This document shows, piece by piece, positions 13,157 to 19,786 of a DNA stretch of 19,786 nt; within the stretch, counting starts at the first letter, position 1; every line of letters begins with the position of its first letter. Under the pieces are notes generated by a model. That model saw nothing but the letters and a program-made list of their open reading frames with translations. It had not been told where the DNA came from and did not search any database. This stretch comes from Baffinella frigidus. Taxonomy: Eukaryota; Cryptophyceae; Cryptomonadales; Baffinellaceae. The position numbers were made by a program, and so were the translations under genes. Where the stretch lies: positions 182,220-202,005 of the forward strand of contig MU646721.1 in NCBI GenBank assembly GCA_026770585.1, written 5' to 3'.

Positions 13157-16100
13157 CTTCTTCTTCTTCTTCTTCTTCTTCTTCTTCTTCTTCTTCTTCT
13201 TTATTACTCTCGATACAGTTCCTGGATAGGCCCTTACGCCTTGAGTTGAGAGATACGATAGTCTATGGGCCTGACGGAACGAGCCCGTCTCGCAAACACC
13301 GCCTGCTTACCCCCCCCCCTCCCTTCCTCTCAACAACCTTTCCACCGACCCTCACGGAAAGACCAAATCGTTGATTTTCAGACCTCAAATTCACCTTGAC
13401 AGCCAGGCGAATTCGCCTGGTTACAACTTAAGAAGTCCCAATCTTGGTGCAAAATCAACTTTTGAGAAAAGGTCGAAAATTCGTCCTCCGCGCAGGCGCA
13501 GGCGTGGATCTCGAAAAACCCTAAACTCTAAACCCCACACCCCAACCCTAATCCCGGAACCCCAACCCCCAACCCCCAACCCCTAACCCCCAACCCCCAA
13601 CCCCTAAACCCCAAACCCCAACCCCTAAACCCTACACTTTAACCCAAGTGGCGCCACCCTACGCTGGTCACCCGGCTCCTGCTCCTCCTCCTCATCTCTC
13701 CCAATCCACTTAGCAGCGGCCGAGTTCCTTTTCACCTTGAATTCAAGGCGAAATTCCGGTGAGGTTCCAGGGCAATGGATAAGATTCTAGTACAAATCGC
13801 TGAACCGAACAACATCCCATCATCCCCACAGGCGCAGGAGGAGTGTTCCACACGAGGCTATCCTTGTGAACAGATTCCCAAGACAATCAGTGGAGTATTG
13901 CCCAGGAAACACGCCAAAAGTCAGCACTTGGTCATGCACCTGCAGGCTTCCCGTGCAGGCTTTCCCACAAACCCCAGAAACGTCCATTTATTATGTTCGC
14001 CTGGATAGCCTCGTGTGGTTGAGGGTTGAGGCTTGTGCCCACCCCCTAATCCCTAAGCCCTGAACACAGGCGGTGACACCCTCCACTGGTCGCCAGGGAA
14101 CCCTCAAGAACCCTGAACCCTCAACAGGGCTGGCCTCAAGGCTGAACACTCCTCCAGGCGTGTGCCCAACCCCTAAGCCCTACGCCCTAAACCCCACGCC
14201 CTGACACAGGCGGTGCCGCCCTTCGGTGGTCGCCCGCAGCCCCCAGACTCCTCCACCTCCTCGAAGCGCTGCTGACACCGCGCCCCCCCCCCTTCATGCG
14301 CCGCAAGTCCTCCTCAGCCACCTCCGTGACCCGCGCGCCCCTCGAACCGCCGCGGTGCGGACCCTACCTCTGTCCCACTTACATTCGGGCTCCCCATAAA
14401 TTCGCCCCCCCCCCCCAAATTTTGCAGGTGAATTTCATGGGGGGTTGTCAAATTTCACCTGTGAAATTTCAGAGGGGGGGGGCTAATTTATGGGGAGCCC
14501 AAATGTAACTGCGCCCCCTCCCCCTGATCCGCCGCAAGTGGTCCTGAGCCTCCTCAGTGGCCCGCGCGCCCCTCGAGCCGCCGTGGTGCGAAACCGCGAA
14601 ACCCTAAAACCGGGATTTGGTCCACTTCGGGGACCTTCCATCCAACACGAGGCCGCAGGCCTCTGACCACGATTTGTAGCAGCATGTACCTACGGGCTCC
14701 TGGAACGTGTTTCCGAGGATCGACCACCGCACTCTTCTCGTACCGCTTTCATACTTGGACACACGGCCTAGTAGGGTGTCCCCGTACGTTGTTTGGTGCA
14801 CTTCGGAGGGCTAGTGGGGGTATCTCTCTGTCTCAGAGGCTGGTTCGGTCCCACCAATTTGGTGCGCCCGGGCCCTTGTTCGTCCCAAAGTTGACGGATT
14901 TGTACCGCGGACCCGCCATGTCCACTTACGAATAACCCCATGAAGACGCCTCAAGGAAGCGCTCCTCACGGCAAACCTGGGTTGGTCCACTTCGGCGTTT
15001 GCGTCAACTTGAGAATAGTCGTCAACTTGAAAATAGTCGTCAACTTGAGAATAGTCGGCCAACCCGACTGAGAGCTAAGGATTGTTGCACTGCATGGCCT
15101 AGGAAATCTGCTTGAGGATAGAGCTAGAGATCAGGCGGCACGCGACGCCGCCTTCTTACCCCCCCCCCCCCCGGCTGTCGAGTGCAACAATCCCTAGCTT
15201 TCCTAGGACAGTCTCATCTGCGCGTCTCCCCTTCTTCTTCTTCTTTATGATTATTCTCGATACAGGTCCTAAATGAGGCCCTTGCGCCTTGAGTTGAGTG
15301 ATGCAAAAGTCTATGAGCCTTAAGAAACGGGCCCACCTCAGAAACGTGAGGTATGCCATTGCCCCCCCTCCTCTGGCAGCTCTCCTCTCGTTTGCGGGCC
15401 AGAGTTGACGGGTTTGCGCGGAGTGAGAGAGGGGCTCACAACCTCCTCCCCGGCTCCTCTGGCGGCTCTCCTCTGACGGACTTGTGTTTCATGATTTTTT
15501 GATGTCAAGATTTTTGTTTTATTTTTTGATGTATCACATAACCCCAAAACCTCCCCCAGGGAGTTTCTGGTGTTCGACGGCGGGTTCGCTGGGGTGTTTC
15601 TCGGGGGGTCCGAGGCCTGGACGTTTTCGAGCGGCGTCTCTTGGGACGCTTGGATCCTGTGGGAGGGCGGGAGGTGCTCCCGAAACCGCAAACCCTCAAA
15701 CCTCAACCTTTTAGCGTTAAATTTATATTTTTATATATGTATATACATATTACATATATACATATTACATGTATATATAATATATATATATTACACACAC
15801 TATTATGGTATATACGACCCTGAACTCTAGCGTTATATATATCTCGTGGGATGCGTGGCTTCTGTGGGAGTGGGGGGGGCGCGAGGTTGGGTTTTAGGGG
15901 TTGGGTTAATACCGTGGTTTAGGGTTGGGGTTTAGGGTTTAGGGTTTATACCGTGGTTTAGGGTTGAAACCCTGGTTTAGGGTTTGGGTTTAGGGTTAAT
16001 ACCCTGGTTTAGGGTTTAGGGGTTAGGGCTAATACCCTGGTTTAGGGTTTAGGGTTTAGGGTTAATACCCTGGTTTAGGGTTAGGGGTTTAGGGCTTATA

Positions 16101-18657
16101 CCCTGGTTTAGGGTTTAGGGTTTAAGGTTAATACCCTGGTTTAGGGTTAGGGGTGTAGAGGTGAGCCCTGGTTTAGGGTTGGGGGTTGAGGTGATAAGGG
16201 TTAAGGGTTAAGGGTTAAGGGTTCAGGGTTAAGAGTTAAGGGTCAAGGGTGGAGGGGTTAGGGGTTGGGGTTTAGGATTCAGGGTTTAGGGTTGAGGGTT
16301 AAGGGTTCAGGCCCCCTCAACCATGAGGGTTTAGGATTAAGAGTTCAGAGGGGTCTCGTGGACCGCGTGCATACTCTGGGAGGGGTGGCAGGTCCGGGTT
16401 TAGGGTTACGGGTTAGGGGTTAGGGATGAGGGTTTAGGGCTCACGGTTGAGGAGTAAGGTGTCAGGGTGTAGGGGTTCGGGTTTCGGGCAGAATCGCCCA
16501 GACAGGCGCCTGCAATCCACTGCCAGGCCGGTAATTTTGTAAAAGTCAATTTACCCACAAAATCTGTCAATTTAGAAACGAGGCACCCAGATTGGTTACT
16601 TCGAAAATCAATTTTCTCCTTGTGTTGACAAATACAAAAAACGCCGCCCTGGCAGTGAAATTGCGTTTATTTTAAATTTGCAGGGTCTCGTGGGACGCGT
16701 TTGACCCAACACCCTTATCTCAGAAAAACCTTTTTAGAACTCGTTTTTTTAAGTCAACCTCTCCACAAATATGTCAACTTATGCGTAGAGAAAAGAAAAA
16801 GTTGACGAATTTTTAGGGGAAATGACTTAAGAAAACGACTTTTAGAAAAGATTTTTTGAGATTAACCTCAAACTCTGAACCCTAGCAGGGTCGGGGGGGA
16901 ATTGACTTAACGAAACCCTTGTAGTAAATTACGTGGGAAAGTGACTTAACGAAACCCTGGACAGTAATCCCTAAACTCTCAACCCTAGCAGGGGCGTGGC
17001 GGACATGGTTCCGTCTGGTGAGCAATGAGGAGCTCTCCGGGCAGCAGAGCGTCGCATCTAGTGACTTACATGGGGGATTGACTCAGCGAAACCCCTGTAG
17101 TATATTACGTGGGAAATTGACTTACAGAAACCCGAAACCCGAAACCGTACGCCTGGGATCAGGGGTGGGGCGGATATGGTGTTGTTTCGTGTGGTCAGCC
17201 ATGCAGAACTCTCCCGGCGGCAGAGCGCTGTATGCAGTACATCCACTTGTGGAGTTTTCGTGACTGACGTGGGAAATTGACTTAACGAAAGTGATTTACG
17301 GGGAAATTGACCGTGAATCCCCCAACCCCCCTAAAACCCCTAAAAGACTTACGTGGGAAATTCAAGTGACTTACGTGGGAAATTGACTTCAAGAAACCCG
17401 AAAACCCAAACCCCCAAACCCACCACCCTGAAACCTAGCAGGGGCGGGGCGGACATGGTGCTGTTCCGTCTGGTGAGCAACGAGGAGCTCTCCGGGCGGC
17501 AGAGCGTCGTCACCGAGACGCTCCTGCGCGGGAGGTGACCCTCAAACCCGAAACCCGAACCTTTGTTGACTGGCTATTCACCGCTTTTATTGACTGACTG
17601 ACTGACTGACTGCCCGTGCCCTACATCCTGAACTTGAAACCCTAAACCCGAATCACCCTGACGGCAGCGACCTGGCTGTGGTCGTCGAAACCCGAAACCC
17701 GAACCTTTGAAACCCGGAACCCGAACCGAAACCCGAAACCCGAATCTTCGTTGACTGACTATCGACAGCCTTTATTGAGTGACTGAGTGCCTTGACTGCG
17801 CGTGCCCTACATCCGCAACCCGAACCTTTGTTGACTGACTATTGACGCTCTTTATTGAGTGAGTGAGTGAGTGAGTGACTGCGCGTGCCCCCCCCGGTGG
17901 CAGCAACCTAGTGGTGGATACCCGAACCCCAAAACTCGTACCGTGAAAACCTCAACCAGAAACCCTCAACCCGGACCGCCCCGCCGGCAGCAACCTTCAT
18001 CCGGGAACAAGCAATTTTCATTTAACAAATCTGCACGCAGATTGCTACAAAGTTGCTTCGCGTGACTCGTTGTGTAGTAATTTTCATTGCCAGGTGTCTG
18101 ACTGACTGCCCGTGCCCCCCCCGGAGCCCCCTGTTGGCAGCAACCTAGTGGTGGTCGGGGAGGAGGCCAAGCGGGAAACCCCAACCCTTACCTCAACCCG
18201 AAACCCGAACCCCCAAACCCGAATCCCGAAACCCGAAGCCCGCAACCCGAATCTCGAAACCAGAAGCCCGAAACCCGTATCGTGAAAACCTGAACCAGAA
18301 ACCCTGAACCCGAATTGCCTCGCCGAAAGCAACCTCGTGGTGGTCGTCGGAGAGGAGGCGAAGCGGCAGGAGGTCTTGTGCCCTAGAGCGTTTGCGGTAA
18401 TTGTTGTCCGTTTTCGACTTCGACTTTTCAAATTTTGGGGAGTTTTAAAATACTGTCAAGGTCGTAAAATATTTCAAGTGGACACTTCTGGTACAAACGA
18501 AAACTTGAAAACTCGATCTTGAAAACGGACAACAATTACCGCAAACGCTCTAACCCCTGACCCCGGTTGCAGCAACCTCGTGGTGGTCGTGGGGGAGGAG
18601 GCGAAGCGGCAGGAGGTGCTGTGCTCGCTGCTGGTCCCGGAAGGTGTCTGGACGCAC
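12207..18657 (+). CDS. Unidentified multi-exon gene, 3' end outside window
   Basis: The gene diverges from UAP1. Confident parts are exon 1 (12207-12522) and the phase-linked exons C (about 15633-15673), A (17442-17534), B (18573-about 18657) and F (19667-19737, entered separately). C ends in phase 2 and A starts with one base, giving GGR-GGADMVLFRL. A ends in phase 2 and B starts with one base, giving LLRG-S-NLVVVV. B can end in phase 0 and F starts in phase 0. I do not recognise the family; the first exon looks helical, leucine- and alanine-rich, with no signal peptide or membrane segment. Two further modules at 13.6-14.6 kb may be exons between 1 and C. The introns contain serial partial exon copies, MITEs and CCCGAAA-type repeats, as in UAP1. 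Confidence 0.65.
12703..12843 (+). mobile_element. IR-4 element, copy 3
   Basis: 141 bases, termini tcctagtctgtctcaag and ctgaggcagagctagg, interior GTTAACGTGTTTGTACCGC. Confidence 0.8.
12893..13099 (+). mobile_element. IR-3 inverted-repeat element, copy 2
   Basis: 207 bases, same termini and interior as 11066-11270. An uninterrupted relative of its flanks exists at 15079-15143. Confidence 0.85.
13127..13298 (-). mobile_element. SINE-like repeat, copy 3, long (GAA)n tail
   Basis: The tail is 25 perfect TTC units on the plus strand (13127-13201). The body is 5'-truncated, to about 97 bases. Confidence 0.75.
13520..13640 (+). repeat. CCCTAAA/CCCCAA array
   Basis: C-rich sense repeats in the first intron of the unidentified gene, just before a possible exon module. 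Confidence 0.9.
13648..13672 (+). pseudogene. Copy of the GA.LRWSP module
   Basis: Follows a CCCTAAA array and reads GATLRWSP before diverging into a CTCCTC run. Confidence 0.5.
13710..13804 (-). repeat. REP-A dispersed repeat, copy 2
   Basis: Inverse counterpart of 1284-1376; a further short piece (gatttgtactagaat) is at 6235-6250. Confidence 0.8.
13848..14018. mobile_element. IR-1 inverted-repeat element, copy 2
   Basis: Same termini CCACACGAGGCTATCC and a similar size (171 bases) but a different interior, with the arms more diverged from each other. Confidence 0.8.
14070..14093 (+). pseudogene. Copy of the GA.LRWSP module
   Basis: Acceptor gaacacag and GDTLHWSP, then telomere-like sequence. 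Confidence 0.5.
14210..14354 (+). CDS. Possible exon module(s) of the unidentified gene
   Basis: An acceptor ctgacacag is followed by GCGGTGCCGCCC, whose phase fits exon 1 (G-GC), reading GAALRWSP. Related pieces at 13648-13672 (GATLRWSP) and 14070-14093 (GDTLHWSP) differ mainly at third positions. Downstream, 14298-14354 and its copy 14530-14585 share 57 bases and a donor gtgcg. A run of ten C at 14283-14292 makes the frame between the two parts ambiguous, so exon limits are unresolved. Confidence 0.4.
14382..14505. mobile_element. IR-7 foldback element with TA ends
   Basis: Arms CATTCGGGCTCCCCATAAAT and its near-perfect complement, TA on both sides, 124 bases. Inner inverted pieces are around GAAATTTCAC. 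A C run and a G run occupy matching positions in the two arms. Confidence 0.85.
14530..14585 (+). pseudogene. Second copy of the 14298-14354 module
   Basis: About 80 percent identical to 14298-14354, with the same donor-like end gtgcg. It is separated from the first copy by the IR-7 foldback. Confidence 0.55.
14822..15079 (+). mobile_element. IR-4 element, copy 4, expanded
   Basis: Same termini, but enlarged to about 258 bases by extra sequence (about 14935-15000) and a tandem of GTCAACTTGAGAATA units (15004-15057). Confidence 0.7.
15231..15475 (-). mobile_element. SINE-like repeat, copy 4, longest
   Basis: About 225 bases of body plus a short TTC tail. The body matches copy 1 closely over its full visible length. 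Confidence 0.75.
15633..15673 (+). CDS. Exon C of the unidentified gene
   Basis: Reads VSWDAWILWEGG plus two bases, with donor GGGAG|gtgctc, phase 2, fitting exon A. The open frame extends upstream (AGVFLGGSEAWTFSSG), so the exact acceptor is unclear. Copies at 15841, 16351 and 16684 keep the frame, with changes such as TCT/TCG, GAC/GAT and GCT/GCG, which supports the reading. Confidence 0.6.
15716..15840 (+). repeat. AT-rich TATATA/CATATTA tract
   Basis: A low-complexity tract before the second exon C copy. No gene seen. Confidence 0.9.
15841..15885 (+). pseudogene. Copy of exon C
   Basis: Reads ISWDAWLLWEWGG. An indel changes the phase at the donor gttggg. It is preceded by a TATATA tract. 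Confidence 0.65.
15890..16345 (+). repeat. Higher-order TTTAGGG array
   Basis: Blocks of TTTAGGG punctuated by taataccctgg, recurring about eight times at 30-45 base intervals, then TTAAGGG units. It is G-rich in the sense direction of its gene. Confidence 0.9.
16351..16391 (+). pseudogene. Copy of exon C
   Basis: Reads VSWTACILWEGWQ with donor gtccgg. It lies at the end of the higher-order TTTAGGG array. Confidence 0.65.
16518..16657. mobile_element. IR-13 candidate element
   Basis: Arms CACTGCCAGGCCGG and the complement of CACTGCCAGGGCGGC, about 140 bases; the interior is AT-rich. Confidence 0.55.
16684..16702 (+). pseudogene. 5' fragment of exon C
   Basis: Acceptor tttgcag|G followed by VSWDA, then diverged. 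Confidence 0.6.
16988..17059 (+). pseudogene. Decayed copy of exon A
   Basis: Acceptor cctagcag and about 70 bases of exon A, with a four-base loss after the ATG-like triplet and no donor. A shorter start-only fragment lies at 16883-16898. Confidence 0.8.
17159..17230 (+). pseudogene. Decayed copy of exon A
   Basis: Reads GGADMVLFRVV then loses frame around AMQNSP. The donor is lost. It is spaced about 170 bases after the previous copy, with a shared acttacgtgggaaattgac spacer. Confidence 0.8.
17442..17534 (+). CDS. Exon A of the unidentified gene
   Basis: Encodes GGADMVLFRLVSNEELSGRQ then SVVTETLLRG in 93 bases. The acceptor is cctagcag|G and the donor GGGAG|gtgacc, with one base before the first codon and two after the last. 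It is intact, whereas the earlier copies at 16988 and 17159 carry deletions and stops. Confidence 0.75.
17555..17890 (+). repeat. Tandem block with TTGACTGACT and cgtgccctacatcc
   Basis: Three to four units of about 70-80 bases, including (TGAC)n and (GTGA)n runs. Each is followed by the start of an exon B copy. Confidence 0.8.
17904..17918 (+). pseudogene. 5' fragment of exon B
   Basis: Acceptor tggcag|C plus NLVV. Similar fragments are at 17668-17687 and 17991-18000. Each follows a repeated block of TTGACTGACTATTGAC type ending cgtgcccta or cgtgccccc. Confidence 0.65.
18141..18174 (+). pseudogene. Copy of exon B
   Basis: Acceptor ttggcag|C followed by NLVVVGEEAKR, one codon shorter, then CCCGAAA repeats. 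Confidence 0.8.
18330..18383 (+). pseudogene. Copy of exon B cut by a TA-flanked element
   Basis: Acceptor gaaag|C then NLVVVVGEEAKRQEVLCP, stopping at 18383 where the IR-6 element (18386-18550) begins. Otherwise it closely matches exon B. Confidence 0.85.
18386..18550. mobile_element. IR-6 inverted-repeat element with TA ends
   Basis: Arms of more than 30 bases beginning GAGCGTTTGCGGTAATTG, 165 bases, flanked by TA on both sides. It terminates a copy of exon B. Confidence 0.88.
18573..18657 (+). CDS. Exon B of the unidentified gene
   Basis: One base plus NLVVVVGEEAKRQEVLCSLL and VPEGVWTH. The acceptor is ggttgcag|C. Possible phase-0 donors are at 18658 (gtgcat), 18664 and 18673; I used the first. 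After it the sequence becomes a CCCGACA array. It is the sixth and longest copy of this exon. Confidence 0.7.
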
Positions 18658-18675
18658 GTGCATGTCTCGCATGTG

Positions 18676-19010
18676 CCTTCCCGACACCCGACACCCGACA
18701 CCCGGCACCCGACACCTGAAAAGCGACACCCGAAAACCGAAACACGAAACCCGACACCCGAAACCCGGAACCCGGAACCCGAAACCCGAAAATCGAAACA
18801 CGAAACCCGGCACCCGACACCCGACACCCGAAACCCGAAAACCCGAAACCCGACACCAGACACCCGACACCCGACACCCGACACCCGACACCCGAAACCC
18901 GAAACCTTGAACCCTCGGCGCCAACCCGTAACCCGTAACTCGTAACCCCGAAACCCGAAACCCGAAACCCGAACCCGAAACCCCGAAAACGTCACCCCGA
19001 AAACCGAACC
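18676..19010 (+). repeat. CCCGACA / CCCGAAA array
   Basis: Near-perfect 7-base CCCGACA and CCCGAAA units directly after exon B, forming the start of the next intron. Confidence 0.95.
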
Positions 19011-19024
19011 CCCCTTCTAAATAG

Positions 19025-19056
19025 GACTGCATCAAGCTCTCGACCTCGCTCCTCAA
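19025..19056 (+). pseudogene. Short copy of exon F
   Basis: Acceptor aaatag|GAC, reads DCIKLSTSLL, with a donor-like gtgaga. Confidence 0.65.
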
Positions 19057-19158
19057 GTGAGAATTTGCCTAAAGACAACTCCCGAGATCTGCCTAAAGTC
19101 ATTTCTCGAGATTTGAACCCGATTTGTACCAAAACACGCCAAAAGTCAACAACCCGCC

Positions 19159-19365
19159 CCACTCGAGGCCAGAGGGATCATTTTAAATGTGGGGTTGTTA
19201 AATTTAGTACCAGTCACGGGCAGGCTTGGTCACGTTCCTGGGGGAATTTCCCCAGAAACGTGACCAAACGCGACATTTGTGTGAAAATTACTACACGGCG
19301 GTCCACTTGTAACGGACTTGTGAAGTTAAGTTTTTTAAAATAGTCACATTTTTATCCTCGAGTGG
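19159..19365 (+). mobile_element. IR-11 element, copy 2
   Basis: Termini CCACTCGAGG and CCTCGAGTGG, 207 bases, with a 42-base near-perfect palindrome (19226-19267). Confidence 0.85.
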
Positions 19366-19465
19366 CCGCCGCAACAATGTGGAATTTGTACCACGAAACA
19401 CTGTTAAAGCGAAACGTCGCGATATTAAGCCCCCACCCCGAAACCCGAAACCCGCTTCCAAACAG

Positions 19466-19498
19466 GACTGCAGGAAGCTCTCGACGGCGCCCCTCAAA
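19466..19498 (+). pseudogene. Short copy of exon F
   Basis: Acceptor caaacag|GAC, reads DCRKLSTAPLK, then diverges. It lies between inverted arms GTACCACGAAAC..GAAACGTCGCG (19387-19421) and their complement (19501-19522). Confidence 0.6.
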
Positions 19499-19666
19499 CC
19501 GCGACGTTTCGTTTCATGGTACTAAACGAGTGTGCGCTCCCGGTTGAAACACAGCTCCTCGTCCTCTCCACGTCCGGGCTTTTACTTGATCCCAAAAATC
19601 CCGGTACATAATTAAAACTGAAGTCGTATCTTACATTTCTGAAAAACGGAACCCGCTTTCAAACAG

Positions 19667-19737
19667 GACTGTAAGAAGCTCTCGACCTCGCTCCTCAAAA
19701 TCTCGATCGATGGCAAGTCCCAGACGTACCCTCTCAG
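19667..19737 (+). CDS. Exon F of the unidentified gene
   Basis: Encodes DCKKLSTSLLKISIDGKSQT then YPL plus two bases. The acceptor is caaacag|GAC and the donor CTCAG|gtcaaa, phase 2. Two shorter copies precede it, at 19025 and 19466. The gene presumably continues past the right edge. Confidence 0.65.
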
Positions 19738-19786
19738 GTCAAACCCTGAACGGTCTTTCTATTATTTTGTGCCGCAAAGTGTCTAC

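Larger units (their letters stand above)
16895..17400 (+). repeat. Tandem intron spacer (acttacgtgggaaattgac)
   Basis: About seven copies of gtgacttacgtgggaaattg and relatives alternate with decayed exon A copies. This indicates tandem duplication of exon plus flank. Confidence 0.8.

Noticed and set aside
13650-13700. Reading frame RHPTLVTRLLLLL as a helical exon
   Set aside because: Comparison of three copies shows changes at third positions of a different frame (GATLRWSP), and similarity stops before the CTC run.
14296-14508. Open frame running through IR-7
   Set aside because: More than half of it is the foldback element and its homopolymer runs.
15500-15700. Arginine-rich minus-strand frame at 15.5-15.7 kb
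   Set aside because: It is antisense to exon C, whose copies conserve the plus-strand frame.
18474-19056. Long open frames on both strands at 18.5-19.0 kb
   Set aside because: They are translations of CCCGAAA and CCCGACA units (RVSGFG- and RHPTPD-type peptides), not genes.
1-19786. tRNA, rRNA, or retroviral/LTR genes
   Set aside because: I saw no cloverleaf with conserved boxes, no rRNA core sequence and no reverse transcriptase, integrase or protease motifs on either strand.

Overview
The window is nuclear DNA of a eukaryote, most likely a microalga or related protist. It has spliced genes with very small exons, long introns full of plant-type telomere-like units (TTTAGGG and variants TTTCGGG, ATGGGTT, GTTTGGT), and many short inverted-repeat elements. 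The TTTAGGG unit fits green algae, cryptophytes or alveolates; the sequence does not decide among them. Most long open frames here are accidents of repeats.

Two genes diverge from a shared spacer at about 11908-12206. On the minus strand, running left from 11907 and off the left edge, is a UDP-N-acetylglucosamine pyrophosphorylase (UAP1 family, UDPGP fold). I could place 14 exons of 33-105 bases covering roughly the first 280 residues, including the nucleotide-binding motif [29 protein letters not shown] and ADCGAK. Successive exons keep compatible intron phase. The C-terminal part lies outside the window.

On the plus strand, running right from 12207 and off the right edge, is a gene I cannot name. 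It has a 316-base first exon and a phase-compatible chain of later exons (C, A, B, F) at 15.6-19.7 kb. Two less certain modules lie at 13.6-14.6 kb.

The striking property is that both genes carry serial partial copies of their own exons inside their introns. Usually one copy is intact with good splice sites and one to five are truncated or decayed. Differences between copies often fall at third codon positions. The copies are separated by telomere-like repeats whose C-rich strand is mostly the sense strand, so that donors such as gtaaaccc and acceptors such as aaccag look like edited repeat units. At least a dozen kinds of short inverted-repeat (MITE or foldback) elements are scattered through the introns. 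Several cut exon copies, and one has a paralogous empty site in the window. A separate repeat with a (GAA)n tail, resembling a SINE, is present in four copies.

Layout: 1-1131 last visible UAP1 exon plus copies; 1132-3920 exons 11-13 and copies; 3921-7648 exons 6-10; 7649-11907 exons 1-5; 11908-12206 divergent promoter; 12207-12522 first exon of the unknown gene; 12523-15600 MITEs, (GAA)n repeats and tentative exon modules; 15600-19786 exons C, A, B, F with copies in CCCGAAA-type repeats.
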